The translations under genes and the position numbers were made by a program. A stretch of DNA of 64,000 nucleotides from Delftia acidovorans. GTDB taxonomy: Bacteria > Pseudomonadota > Gammaproteobacteria > Burkholderiales > Burkholderiaceae_C. Numbering within the stretch: position 1 is the first letter of the stretch; each line of letters starts with the position of its first letter. The stretch spans positions 36,114 through 100,113 of the forward strand of contig JAITUC010000042.1 of NCBI GenBank assembly GCA_031286585.1. Direction: 5' to 3'. The notes under the pieces are model-generated. The model did no database searches, was not told the origin of the DNA, and saw nothing but the letters and a program-made list of their open reading frames with translations. Shown one piece after another: positions 41,453 to 50,542 of the stretch.

Positions 41453-43219
41453 TCAGAACACTTCCCAGTTCTCATCAGCGCGCTCGGCCGCAGCGCGGGG
41501 GCCAGGCACCCGCGCTGCCATGGATATCGATCTGCTGTCGCCCCGCATCGCGGCCTGGGCCCCGGACTGGCGAGGCGACCTTTCGGCACCTGAAGGCAGA
41601 CCACGCACGCCGGATGCCGCAGCGGGCTTCGCGACCGGGGCCGGATCGGCCGGCGAGGACAGCCCGTCCAGCTTGAACAGACTGACCAGATCGACCAGTC
41701 GGGCAGCCTGCGCGTTCAGGCTCGCGGCAGCCGCCGCCGACTCCTCCACCAGGGCCGCGTTCTGCTGCGTGACCTGGTCAAGCTGTACGACGGCGTCGCC
41801 CACCTGAGCCACACCATCGGCCTGCTCGGCCGTGGCCGCGCCTATCTCGCCGATCAGGTCGGCAACGCGCTGCGCCTGCTGGACGATGTCCTTCATCGCG
41901 GAGCCCGCCTCGCCCACCAGGCCCGAGCCCTCGTCCACCTTGGACACGCTCTCGCCTATCAGGGCCTTGATCTCCTTGGCCGCCCCCGCGCTGCGCTGGG
42001 CCAGGCTGCGCACTTCGGATGCCACCACGGCAAAGCCACGCCCTTGCTCGCCCGCCCGCGCTGCCTCCACGGCGGCATTGAGCGCCAGGATGTTGGTCTG
42101 GAAGGCAATGGAGTCGATTACGCCGATGATGTCTTCGATCTTCCGGGAACTCGCGGTGATCTGCTCCATGGTGGCCACAACGCGGCCCACGATCTTGCCG
42201 CCGCCAGCGGCCGCCTGGCTCGACGATGCGGCCAGCTGGGTGGCGGTACGCACCGTATCGGCATTGAGCTTGACGGTGGCGTTCATCTCCTCCATGGAGG
42301 CAGCGGTCTGCTCCAGGTTGCTGGCCTGCTCTTCCGTGCGCTGGCTCAGGTCCGCATTGCCCGAGGCGATCTGGCTGGCGCCGGTCGCAATGGATTCGCT
42401 GCTTTGCCGCACATCGGCGACCACGCGCGCCAAGCCGGCGCGCATGTCCTCCATGGCGCGCAGCAGGCTGGAGGCATCTCTGGGCGCCAGTTGCACCCGC
42501 ACGGACAAGTCGCCCTGTGCGATCTGTCGCGCCACCTCGGCGGCATAGGACGGCTCGCCGCCCAGTTGCTGCTTGACCGTCCTGGTGATCATCCAGGCCA
42601 CCAGACCGCCCAGCGCGGCGGCCAGCAGCGTCAGCACCAGCATGGCCACGCCGTCTTCTGCCACGCTGCGCAGGGAGCCGTCCACCGACGCCTGCGTCTG
42701 TGCCTTCTGGTAATCGACCAGCGCCTCGACCGCATCGAAATAGGTCGCCTGCAAGGAGCGCAGGCGTCCCATGATCAGATCCCTGGCCGCATCGCCCTGG
42801 TTGCCGATGCCCAGGTCACCGGCCTGGCGCATGGTCTCCACGAAAGGCTGGCGCGCCTGCCGTATGTCGGCAAAGAGCCGGCGCGCCTGCTCGGTCTGCA
42901 GGCGCTGGTCCAGTTCCTTCATGACAAGGCTGTTCCTGGCAACCACCTCGTCCAGCCGGCCGCTCTCCTCCGTCATCTGCGTCGGGTCGGTGATCAGCGC
43001 CAGATTGCGCACCACCCGCGCCGAGACATTGGCGTTGTCCTTGAGCAATTGCAGCCGGGCCAGATTGCCCATGCGGTCCTCGGCCAGCACGCGCAACTGC
43101 TCGCCCTGTTCATGCAACTTCATCCAGCCGAAGGCCGCCACACATACGCAAACCACGATCACCGCGAAAAAACCCATGCCCAGCATGGTTCCCAACTTCA
43201 CACGCCTCAGAAAACCCAC
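41453..43219 (-). CDS. Methyl-accepting chemotaxis protein with CheR-binding tail
   Basis: A 588-residue chemoreceptor. The first membrane helix is LGTMLGMGFFAVIVVCVCVAAFGW (residues 9-32), then a periplasmic four-helix-bundle sensor. The second helix (AMLVLTLLAAALGGLVAWMIT) is near 197, followed by HAMP. The signalling domain is rich in Gln/Glu/Ala and includes the tip segment IDSIAFQTNILALNAAVEAARAGEQGRGFAVVASEVR. The protein ends ENWEVF, a form of the NWE(T/S)F pentapeptide that tethers the methyltransferase CheR. The GTG start at 43219 is chosen because AGGGAG lies 8 bp upstream; an ATG at 43309 would add 30 residues. Confidence 0.9.
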   Translation of the reverse strand: MGFLRRVKLGTMLGMGFFAVIVVCVCVAAFGWMKLHEQGEQLRVLAEDRMGNLARLQLLKDNANVSARVVRNLALITDPTQMTEESGRLDEVVARNSLVMKELDQRLQTEQARRLFADIRQARQPFVETMRQAGDLGIGNQGDAARDLIMGRLRSLQATYFDAVEALVDYQKAQTQASVDGSLRSVAEDGVAMLVLTLLAAALGGLVAWMITRTVKQQLGGEPSYAAEVARQIAQGDLSVRVQLAPRDASSLLRAMEDMRAGLARVVADVRQSSESIATGASQIASGNADLSQRTEEQASNLEQTAASMEEMNATVKLNADTVRTATQLAASSSQAAAGGGKIVGRVVATMEQITASSRKIEDIIGVIDSIAFQTNILALNAAVEAARAGEQGRGFAVVASEVRSLAQRSAGAAKEIKALIGESVSKVDEGSGLVGEAGSAMKDIVQQAQRVADLIGEIGAATAEQADGVAQVGDAVVQLDQVTQQNAALVEESAAAAASLNAQAARLVDLVSLFKLDGLSSPADPAPVAKPAAASGVRGLPSGAERSPRQSGAQAAMRGDSRSISMAARVPGPRAAAERADENWEVF

Positions 43220-43392
43220 GTCGCTCTCCCTCGAACCACCTACGCAAACCGGCCAGACTGCTGGCGCGGAAGAAACACATTCAGGAACAAATTTGACAAT
43301 TTGAATCATCTGTGCCGCCTTCCAAAACCCTGCACATCCAGTAGGACAGGGCCTTGCCGGCATGCGGGCACCGGGCTGCCAGCGTTCAGCGT

Positions 43393-44310
43393 TCAGCGGT
43401 CGGAAGCCAGGGGCGCGTAGATATCCCGCAGCAGGTGTTCCAGCTGAGACAGCACCATGGCGCTGGCCCGGCTGCGAACGGCCTGCGGCTTCGTGGCCGT
43501 GAGCACGTCGCGGTAGAGGTACCCGACGTCGAGGGGGCGGATCACCATGGAGCGCCGTGGCCGCAGCATGCGCAGGCTGATCCACGGCAGCACACTGGCG
43601 CCCAGCCCCGCGCGCACCGCCCCGATCTGGGTCGCGGTGGAGTTCACCTCGCCTGCCACCTGGTAGCCGGTGTCCAGCAGCGCAAAGGCCCGGTCCAGCG
43701 CGCTGCGCGTGGCATTGGGCAGGCTGGGCAGCAGCAGCGGATGCCGGGCCAGATCCTGCAGCGACATGGGCTTGCCATCCGCCTCGGGCGCCAGGGAACG
43801 GGCGCAGCCAAAGAAGAAAGGCTCGCGTACCAGGGGCCGGGTCTCCAGCTTCGCCGTGGCCTCCGACGCATAGAGCACCCCCATGTCGAAGCGGCCGCTG
43901 TGCACGCCCTCCACCAGATGGCCGCTCAGCCCTTCGTGGATGGACAGGATGACGGCCGGCCAGCGCTCACGGCAGGCGGCCAGCAGGGGAACGGCCAGCA
44001 CCTGGGCGATGCTGCCCGCAATGGCCACCGATACCGAACCGGCCACCTGCGATTCCTCGACCTGAACGCAGGCCCGCGCATCGGCCACCTGCCGCAGTAT
44101 GGCTTGCGCCTGGCCGTACAGCAGCCGGCCGGTGGCCGTGGGCTGTACGCCCAGCGCGCCGCGCACCAGCAGCGTGCTTTGCAGTTCCTGCTCCAGCAGC
44201 TTGAGCTGGTGGCTCACGGCCGATGGCACCACGTGCAGCACATCGCAGGCGCGGGTAATGCTCTGGGCATCGATCACGGCAATCAGGTATCTGAGCTGGC
44301 GCAATTCCAT
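43393..44310 (-). CDS. LysR-family regulator divergent from the CitE/CoA-transferase operon
   Basis: A 305-residue LysR regulator. The helix-turn-helix is MELRQLRYLIAVIDAQSITRACDVLHVVPSAVSHQLKLLEQEL (residues 1-43), followed by the effector-binding domain. The start region and the PSAVSHQLKLLEQEL helix resemble the Nac/Cbl-like branch. It is divergent from the CitE-type lyase gene with 123 bp between, so it probably regulates that operon. The preceding chemoreceptor gene lies downstream of it on the same strand, separated by 173 bp. Confidence 0.88.
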   Translation of the reverse strand: MELRQLRYLIAVIDAQSITRACDVLHVVPSAVSHQLKLLEQELQSTLLVRGALGVQPTATGRLLYGQAQAILRQVADARACVQVEESQVAGSVSVAIAGSIAQVLAVPLLAACRERWPAVILSIHEGLSGHLVEGVHSGRFDMGVLYASEATAKLETRPLVREPFFFGCARSLAPEADGKPMSLQDLARHPLLLPSLPNATRSALDRAFALLDTGYQVAGEVNSTATQIGAVRAGLGASVLPWISLRMLRPRRSMVIRPLDVGYLYRDVLTATKPQAVRSRASAMVLSQLEHLLRDIYAPLASDR

Positions 44311-44433
44311 GTCATGTCCGAAGAGGGTTTCGATTGGGTTTCGATTTGCACGAAGGCGGGTTCTGAATTCCTCAGCCATGCGCTGCGAGCTGCTGCCTAC
44401 ATTGTGCTCACCGCCACTCCCGTACCCAAGCCC

Positions 44434-45279
44434 ATGCCGTTCCACCCCCGATCCCTGCTGTACGTTCCTGCCACCTCCGCACGCATGCTGGCCAGCGCAG
44501 GGCGGCGCGGTGCCGATGCCCTCGTACTGGACCTGGAAGACGCCATTGCACCCGCGCAGAAGGAGCAGGCCCGCGCCATGCTGCAACCGGCCATCGCCAG
44601 CCTGCGCGGGCAGTGCCCCGTGCTGGTGCGCATCAACGCGGACACGGCATTGGCACAGGCCGATACCGAGGCCGCCTTGCAGGCGGGTTGCGATGGCCTG
44701 GTCATCCCCAAGGTGGAATCTGCCGCCGATGTGCAGCGCATCGCGGCGCTGGCCGATATCCACGGCAGCCCGCCGGTGCTGCTGCAGGCCATCGTGGAGA
44801 CGCCCGCCGGGCTGCTGCGCCTGCAGGACATTGCCCGGGCCTCGCCCCGGCTGGTCTCCCTGGCCTTTGGCGGCGAGGATTTCGCCACCGCATTGGGCGT
44901 AGCGCCCACGCCCCAGGCCCTTGCCATGCCGGCACAGGCCGTGGTCATCGCGGCCGTGGCAGCCGGGCTGCATCCCGTGGGGCTGGCGGGCAGCATCGGC
45001 GGCTATGCCGATCTCGCACAGTTCGGCGAACTGGCCCGGCTCTCCCGCGCCCTGGGCATGCAGGGTGCCGCCTGCATCCACCCGGCCCAGTTGGCCGCCG
45101 TGCACGCAGCCTTCGGCGCCAGCGAAGAGGATCTGCGCCAGGCGCGCGACACCGTGCTGGCCTATGAACAGGCGCTGGCGCAGGGACAGGGCGCCGTGGC
45201 CGTTGGCGGCCGCATGGTCGATGCCCCCATTGCCGAGCGCGCACGCCAGCTGCTGCGCAGCGCCGGAGAAGCCGCATGA
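44434..45279 (+). CDS. CitE-type CoA-ester lyase (HpcH/HpaI family)
   Basis: A 281-residue CitE-like protein. It opens with PRSLLYVPATSARMLASAGRRGADALVLDLEDAIAP; the Arg near 67 (VLVRINAD), acidic metal ligands in the LDLEDA segment, PKVESAADVQRI near 92 and LAFGGEDFATALG near 148 follow. Standalone CitE homologues cleave citramalyl-CoA, malyl-CoA or similar esters to acetyl-CoA plus a 2-oxoacid. The CoA-transferase gene overlaps its stop by 4 bp (ATGA), so the natural reading is activation of an acid followed by lyase cleavage. Substrate is not determined. Confidence 0.88.
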   Translation: MPFHPRSLLYVPATSARMLASAGRRGADALVLDLEDAIAPAQKEQARAMLQPAIASLRGQCPVLVRINADTALAQADTEAALQAGCDGLVIPKVESAADVQRIAALADIHGSPPVLLQAIVETPAGLLRLQDIARASPRLVSLAFGGEDFATALGVAPTPQALAMPAQAVVIAAVAAGLHPVGLAGSIGGYADLAQFGELARLSRALGMQGAACIHPAQLAAVHAAFGASEEDLRQARDTVLAYEQALAQGQGAVAVGGRMVDAPIAERARQLLRSAGEAA

Positions 45280-46457
45280 ACGCCACGGACAACACAGGCG
45301 CCCTCCCCCTGCGCGGCATCCGCGTGCTCGACCTGTCGCGCCTGGCTGCAGGCAACATGCTCACGCTGCAACTGGCCGACTTCGGCGCCGAAGTCATCAA
45401 GGTCGAGGCGCCACGCGGCGACACCCTGCGCGACTGGAAGAACGACGGCCAGCCGCTGTGGTGGCAGATCTACGCGCGCAACAAGAAAAGCATCTGCCTG
45501 GACCTGCATGACGGGGCCGATGTGCAAAGCCTGCTGCAACTGGCCGAATCGGCACAGGTCCTGGTGGAGAGCTTTCGCCACGGCGCCCTGGAAAAGTTCG
45601 GGCTGGGACCCGACGTGCTGCTGCAGCGCAATCCCCGGCTGGTGATCGTGCGCATCTCGGGCTGGGGCCAGACCGGCCCCTATGCGCAACGGCCCGGCTT
45701 CGGCACCCTGGTCGAGGCCTTCTCGGGCTTTGCCGAAAAGAACGGCTTTCCTGACAAGCCGCCTGCCTTGCCCAACCTCGGCCTGGCCGACATGATCGCG
45801 GGCCTGGCCGGCGTGGGCGCCACCATGTTCGCGCTGCGCGAGGTGGAAACCCATGGCGGCTGCGGCCAGGTGGTGGACCTGTCGCTGCTGGAACCCATGC
45901 TGGCCGTGCTGGGCCCCGACCCCGCCATCTTCCAGCGCACCGGCCTGCGGCCAAGGCGGCAGGGCAACCGCGCCGACATCGCCGCGCCGCGCAACGCCTA
46001 CCAGTGCGCCGACGGGCGCTGGCTGGTGATGTCGGGCTCCACCCAGCGCATGGCCGAGCGGATTTTCGAGGCCATGGGCCGCAAGGACCTGTGCAGCGAT
46101 CCCCGGTTCGCCACCAACGCGGCGCGGCTGCGGCATGCCGATGCGCTGGACGCGCTGATCGGCGGCTTTGTGGCACGGCGCAGCCTGCAGGACAACCTGC
46201 TGCACTTCGGCCAATGGGAGGTGACCGTGGGGCCGGTGCTCGACGTGGAGCAGTTGCTGGCCGACGAGCATGTGCGCGCCAGGGCCTGCATCACCTGCAT
46301 AACCGATGCCGACGGCCAGCCCCTGCCCATGCACAGCGTCTTTCCGCGCCTGTCGCGCACCCCCGGGTCCATCCGCAGCCTGGGCCCTGCGCTGGGGGAG
46401 CACCAGCACCTGGTAGCACCGGGCGCCAGGAGCGATCACCCCGCCCCGACCGAATGA
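45276..46457 (+). CDS. Class III CoA-transferase (CaiB/BaiF family)
   Basis: A 393-residue family III CoA-transferase. The signature start is RGIRVLDLSRLAAGNMLTLQLADFGAEVIKVEAPRGD, with the catalytic Asp in the NLGLADMIAGLAG segment near 170 and the RISGWGQTGPYAQRPGFGTLVEAFSGF segment near 125-150. These enzymes move CoA between acids (for example formyl-CoA:oxalate, succinyl-CoA:malate/citramalate). It overlaps the CitE-type gene by 4 bp and is followed by a Bug receptor gene on the same strand. Together they suggest uptake and CoA-dependent breakdown of a hydroxy-dicarboxylic acid such as citramalate; no hydratase is present in the cluster. Confidence 0.9.
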   Translation: MNATDNTGALPLRGIRVLDLSRLAAGNMLTLQLADFGAEVIKVEAPRGDTLRDWKNDGQPLWWQIYARNKKSICLDLHDGADVQSLLQLAESAQVLVESFRHGALEKFGLGPDVLLQRNPRLVIVRISGWGQTGPYAQRPGFGTLVEAFSGFAEKNGFPDKPPALPNLGLADMIAGLAGVGATMFALREVETHGGCGQVVDLSLLEPMLAVLGPDPAIFQRTGLRPRRQGNRADIAAPRNAYQCADGRWLVMSGSTQRMAERIFEAMGRKDLCSDPRFATNAARLRHADALDALIGGFVARRSLQDNLLHFGQWEVTVGPVLDVEQLLADEHVRARACITCITDADGQPLPMHSVFPRLSRTPGSIRSLGPALGEHQHLVAPGARSDHPAPTE

Positions 46458-46489
46458 CCCCTCAGCCCATACAACGAAGGAGACATACC

Positions 46490-47470
46490 ATGGCCTATCT
46501 CAGGACCTTGCTCACCAGGCTCGCCACGGCGGCGGCCCTGGGCCACGCCGCCCTGCTCTCTTTGCCAGCGCACGCGGCCCCTGCGCAACTGGTCACCCTG
46601 GTGGTGCCTGCCGCGCCGGGCGGCTCCAACGACATCGTGGCGCGCGTCATGGAGCCGCTGCTGCGTGGCGAACTCGACCGGCCCGTGGTGGTCGAGAACC
46701 GGGGAGGCGGCGGGGGCAATGTCGGCGCGGCCTACGTGGCACGCGCCGAGGCCGACAGCAACATCTGGCTGCTGACCTCGGCCAGCATCGTCACCATGAA
46801 TCCCGGCCTGTTCGCCAACCCGGGCTTCGACACGCTGCGCGACTTCGTGCCCGTGGCCGGCATCGCCAGCGTGCCCCATGTGCTGTTGGTCAACAAGGAC
46901 TTTGCGCCCTCCACCCTGCCCGAGCTGCTGGCGGCGCTGCGCCGCGAACCCGGCAAGCACTTCTTCGGCTCGGCCGGCAACGGCACCTATTCGCACATCC
47001 TCATGGAGTTCCTCAAGCGCGCCGAGAAGGTGGACGTCTCCCATGTCCCCTTCCGAGGCGTGGCCCCGGCCATGACCGAACTGATGGCCGGGCGCATACA
47101 GATGCTGATCAGCACCCTGCCCTCGGCCATGCCCTATCTGAACAGCCGCGATGTCAAGGCCCTGGCCGTGTTCTCCGAACAGCGCAGCGAATTCCTGCCC
47201 GAACTGCCCCTGGCCCGCGAAACCGTTTCCGGCCTGGTGGGCGACCTGTGGATTGCGCTGTACGCGCCCAGAAACACGCCCCCCAGGGAGGTGGAACGCA
47301 TGCGCCAGGCCGTGGACAAGGCCCAGGCAGCGCCCGGGCTGCGCGAGAAATTCCGCAAAATGGGGGCCAGCGTCTACGCCCCCACGGCCGAGGAACTGCG
47401 CCTGCAGACGGCAGCCGACCTGACGCGCTGGAACCAGCTGATCCGGCAGGCTGGCATCCAGGTCGACTAG
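46490..47470 (+). CDS. Bug/TctC-type periplasmic solute-binding protein
   Basis: A 326-residue Bug-family receptor. The signal peptide (LLTRLATAAALGHAALLSLPAHA) ends near residue 29 and the mature protein begins APAQLVTLVVPAAPGGSNDIVARVMEPLL, the ligand-loop motif of the family. A second conserved segment, GKHFFGSAGNGTYSHILMEFLKR, sits near 160. It presents an organic acid to an inner-membrane carrier that is not encoded nearby. It lies within the CitE/CoA-transferase/FAH operon, 32 bp after the CoA-transferase, with GAAGGAG before the start. Confidence 0.9.
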   Translation: MAYLRTLLTRLATAAALGHAALLSLPAHAAPAQLVTLVVPAAPGGSNDIVARVMEPLLRGELDRPVVVENRGGGGGNVGAAYVARAEADSNIWLLTSASIVTMNPGLFANPGFDTLRDFVPVAGIASVPHVLLVNKDFAPSTLPELLAALRREPGKHFFGSAGNGTYSHILMEFLKRAEKVDVSHVPFRGVAPAMTELMAGRIQMLISTLPSAMPYLNSRDVKALAVFSEQRSEFLPELPLARETVSGLVGDLWIALYAPRNTPPREVERMRQAVDKAQAAPGLREKFRKMGASVYAPTAEELRLQTAADLTRWNQLIRQAGIQVD

Positions 47471-47499
47471 GACGCATGCAAAAGACCACAGGAGATTCC

Positions 47500-48339
47500 A
47501 TGAAACTGCTGAGATTCGGCCCCGAGGGCCAGGAAAAGCCCGGCCTGCTGGATGCCGAAGGCCAGATCCGCGACCTGTCCGCCCTGTTGGACGACTACAC
47601 GCCCCGCCTGCTGGGCCGGGAGGCGCTGCGGGCCCTGGCCGCCATCGACGCCGCCAGGCTGCCCCTGGTGCAAGGCCCGGTGCGCATCGGCATGCCCTGG
47701 AGCGGCATGTCCAAGTTCGTCGCCATCGGCCTGAACTACCGCGACCATGCCGAGGAAGCCGGCATGCCCATTCCGAAGGAGCCCATCCTCTTCGCCAAAT
47801 GGCCCAGCTGCGCCTGCGGCCCCGACGACGATATCCCCCTGCCCGAGGGCAGCACACGCATGGACTGGGAGGTGGAACTGGGCATCGTCATCGGCGAGCG
47901 CGCGCGCAACGTGTCCGTGGCCGATGCGCTGGAGCATGTGGCCGGCTACTGCCTTGCCAACGATGTGTCCGAGCGCGAATACCAGATCGAACGCAGCGGC
48001 GGCCAGTGGAGCAAGGGCAAGGGTTTCGACCGCTTCGGCCCCATCGGCCCCTGGCTGGTCACGCGCGACGAAGTGCCTGATCCGCAAGCCCTGCAGCTAT
48101 GGCTGGATGTGAACGGGGAGCGCCGCCAGAGCGGCAGCACGCGCACCATGATCTTTGGCTGCGCCGAACTCATCAGCCACTGCAGCCGCGTGATGACGCT
48201 GGAGCCGGGCGACCTCATCATCACCGGCACGCCCCCGGGAGTCGGAATGGGCATGAAGCCGCCGCGCTATCTGAAGGCTGGCGATGTGATGGAGCTGGGG
48301 ATCGAGGGGCTGGGCGTGCAAAGGCAGCGCGTGGTGTAG
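47500..48339 (+). CDS. Fumarylacetoacetate hydrolase (FAH) family protein
   Basis: A 279-residue FAH-fold hydrolase/isomerase. Family marks are FVAIGLNYRDHAEEAGMPIPKEPILFAKWPSCACGP near 70-107, a metal-binding DWEVELGIVIG near 125, YCLANDVSEREYQIERSGGQWSKGKGFDRFGPIGPWLV near 150-187 and TGTPPGVGMGMKPP near 245. Such enzymes hydrolyse or decarboxylate beta-diketo acids, such as oxaloacetate or acylpyruvates. As last gene of the operon it could process the 2-oxoacid released by the lyase. A strong terminator follows. Confidence 0.9.
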   Translation: MKLLRFGPEGQEKPGLLDAEGQIRDLSALLDDYTPRLLGREALRALAAIDAARLPLVQGPVRIGMPWSGMSKFVAIGLNYRDHAEEAGMPIPKEPILFAKWPSCACGPDDDIPLPEGSTRMDWEVELGIVIGERARNVSVADALEHVAGYCLANDVSEREYQIERSGGQWSKGKGFDRFGPIGPWLVTRDEVPDPQALQLWLDVNGERRQSGSTRTMIFGCAELISHCSRVMTLEPGDLIITGTPPGVGMGMKPPRYLKAGDVMELGIEGLGVQRQRVV

Positions 48340-48344
48340 AGCCA

Positions 48345-48378
48345 CAAAAAAGCGGCTTCGAAAAGCCGCTTCATTTTT
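48345..48378. terminator. Bidirectional terminator between FAH gene and pmbA
   Basis: AAGCGGCTT-CGAA-AAGCCGCTT (48350-48371) is flanked by A-rich and T-rich runs on both sides, so it can serve both convergent genes. Confidence 0.9.
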
Positions 48379-48394
48379 CGAGCGGGACCAGCGC

Positions 48395-49804
48395 TCAGCT
48401 GCCCGCCACCTTCATGCGGTTGATCAGGATCGATCCCACGGTCTTGGCGCCGTAGTTGTAGGCATCTGCGCCCACGGCCTCGATGCCCTTGAGCATGTCC
48501 TTGAGGTTGCCGGCGATGGTGATCTCATGCACGGGGAAGGCGATTTCGCCGTTCTCCACCCAGAAGCCGCTGACGCCGCGCGAGTAGTCGCCGGTCACGT
48601 AGTTCACGCCCTGGCCCATGAGTTCGATCACGAACAGGCCCGTGCCCAGTTTCTTGAGCATGGCGGGCAGGTCGTCGCCGGCCTTGGTGCGGCGCGAGGT
48701 AAGGACCAGGTTGTGCGATCCGCCGGCATTGCCGGTGGTCTTCATGCCCAGCTTGCGTGCCGAGTAGCTGGACAGGAAGTAGCCCTCGACGCGGCCGGCA
48801 TCCACCACCTTGCGGGCCTGCACGCGCACGCCTTCCTCGTCGAAGGGCGAGCTGCCCTTGCCACCGAGGATGAAGGGGTCTTCCGTGATGTCGATGTGCT
48901 TGGGGAAGACGGGCTTGCCCAGCGAGTCGAGCAGGAAGGTGCTGCGGCGGTACAGCGCGCCGCCGCTGACGGCCTGCACGAAGCTGCCCAGCAGGCCTGC
49001 CGCCAGCGTGGACTCGAACAGCACCGGGCATTCGGTGGTCGGGATCTTGCGGCTGCCCAGGCGGCTCAGGGCGCGCTGGGCCGCATAGCGGCCCACGGCC
49101 TCGGGCGAGGCCAGGTCTTTGGCGTTGCGCATGGAGCTGTACCAGGCGTCACGCTGCATCTCGCCATTGCGGCCGGGCAGAGAGGCGATGGGCGCCACCG
49201 ACAGGCTGTGGCGCGAGCTGGCGTAGCCGCCACGGAAACCATTGGTGTGGGCGCTGAAGAAATGGCTTTGCTGGGCCGAGACGCCCGCGCCCTCGCTGTT
49301 GGTGATGCGCTTGTGCGTGCGCAGCGCCGCCTCTTCGCACTGCATCGCCAGTTCGGCCGCGGCCTCGCTGGTGAGGTCCCAGGGGTGGAACAGCTGCAGG
49401 TCGCGGTGGGTGCCGGGCTGGGCGATGTCGGCCGCATCGGGCAGGCCGGCCATGGGATCTTCGGCCGTGAAGCGTGCGATGTCGTAGGCGGCCTGCACGG
49501 TCTGCTGGATGGCGGCATCCGAGAAGTCCGAGGTGCTGGCGTTGCCACGGCGGTTGCCCAGGTAGACGGTCACGCCCAGCGACTTGTCGCGGTTGCGCTC
49601 CACTGTCTCCAAAGCCCCCTTGCGCACACTCACGCTCAGGCCGCAGCCCTCGGAAGCCTCGGCCCCGGCGTTGGTGGCGCCGAGCTTCTTGGCGTGGACC
49701 AGGGCACGGTCCACCAAGTCTTCAAAAAACGGTTGGCTGTAGCTGAAGCCGGAATCAGCCTGCGGTTTGGCGGTGCTTGCCGAGCGGGGACGGGGTTTTT
49801 TCAT
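48395..49804 (-). CDS. pmbA: Metalloprotease PmbA/TldE
   Basis: A 469-residue TldE/PmbA protein. It begins with a basic tail (MKKPRPRSASTAKPQ) and DLVDRALVHAKKLGATNAGAEASEGCGLSVSVRKGALETVERN, the PmbA N-terminal domain. Near 340 is the FDEEGVRVQARKVVDAGRVEGYFLSSYSARKLGMKTTGNAGGSHNL segment, and near 420 YSRGVSGFWVENGEIAFPVHEITIAGNLKDML. With TldD it forms a protease acting on flexible peptides, including microcin and CcdA antitoxin. TldD is not in the window. It is divergent from yjgA/darP; the adjacent yjgA/darP arrangement is common in betaproteobacteria. Confidence 0.93.
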   Translation of the reverse strand: MKKPRPRSASTAKPQADSGFSYSQPFFEDLVDRALVHAKKLGATNAGAEASEGCGLSVSVRKGALETVERNRDKSLGVTVYLGNRRGNASTSDFSDAAIQQTVQAAYDIARFTAEDPMAGLPDAADIAQPGTHRDLQLFHPWDLTSEAAAELAMQCEEAALRTHKRITNSEGAGVSAQQSHFFSAHTNGFRGGYASSRHSLSVAPIASLPGRNGEMQRDAWYSSMRNAKDLASPEAVGRYAAQRALSRLGSRKIPTTECPVLFESTLAAGLLGSFVQAVSGGALYRRSTFLLDSLGKPVFPKHIDITEDPFILGGKGSSPFDEEGVRVQARKVVDAGRVEGYFLSSYSARKLGMKTTGNAGGSHNLVLTSRRTKAGDDLPAMLKKLGTGLFVIELMGQGVNYVTGDYSRGVSGFWVENGEIAFPVHEITIAGNLKDMLKGIEAVGADAYNYGAKTVGSILINRMKVAGS

Positions 49805-49870
49805 AGCGGCGGCTATGATAGCCGCCACTGCAGCGCTCTCCGCGCCGCCACTGCATTTGTCCCCTACCCC

Positions 49871-50542
49871 ATGTCACGCAAACCCAAAAAAGGCTACTAC
49901 GTCAAAGGTCACTTCGTTGCCGAAGGCAGCGAACTCGACCTGCAGCTCAAGGCCGAACTCAAAGGCACCCCCGACTCCAGCAAGACGGATCTCAAGCGCG
50001 AGTCCGACGCCTTGCAGGACCTCGGCAAGGACCTGCTGACGCTGCGCTCCGACCTGTTCAAGCGCCTGCAGTTGCCCGACCAGCTGTCCGATGCCCTGGC
50101 CGAAGCCAAGCGCATCACCAATTTCGAAGGCAAGCGCCGCCAGATGCAGTATGTCGGCAAGCTCATGCGCAAGCTGGACGAGGCCGAGATCGCCGCCGTG
50201 CGCGCGGCGCTGGACGAGCAGCACAACGGCTCGGCCGCCGAGAAGATGGCCCTGCACGCCGCCGAGCAATGGCGCGACCGCCTGATTGCCGAGGAATCGG
50301 CCCTGTCCATCTGGCTGGACCATTTCCCCGACACCGACACCCAGCAACTGCGCGCCCTGATCCGCCAGGCACGCAAGGACATGCCAGGCGCCCATGAGGC
50401 CAATGTGCAGGAATCCACCGGCCTGGCCCAGCGCAAGGGCCGCGCCTACCGCGATCTGTTCCAGCTGGTTCGCCAGCAGTTGGGCGGCACGGGCCGCGAG
50501 GCATCCGAGGACGGCGATGGCGAGGAATCCGACGATGAGTGA
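49871..50542 (+). CDS. darP: Ribosome biogenesis factor DarP/YjgA (DUF615)
   Basis: A 223-residue DUF615 protein. The N-terminus is basic (MSRKPKKGYYVKGHFVAEG) and the helical core contains LPDQLSDALAEAKRITNFEGKRRQMQYVGKLMRKLD near 75-110. It ends with an acidic tail EASEDGDGEESDDE. DarP/YjgA acts late in 50S ribosomal subunit assembly. Length and helix pattern are typical. It overlaps the mog gene by 8 bp, so the two are translated together. It is divergent from pmbA across 66 bp. Confidence 0.94.
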   Translation: MSRKPKKGYYVKGHFVAEGSELDLQLKAELKGTPDSSKTDLKRESDALQDLGKDLLTLRSDLFKRLQLPDQLSDALAEAKRITNFEGKRRQMQYVGKLMRKLDEAEIAAVRAALDEQHNGSAAEKMALHAAEQWRDRLIAEESALSIWLDHFPDTDTQQLRALIRQARKDMPGAHEANVQESTGLAQRKGRAYRDLFQLVRQQLGGTGREASEDGDGEESDDE

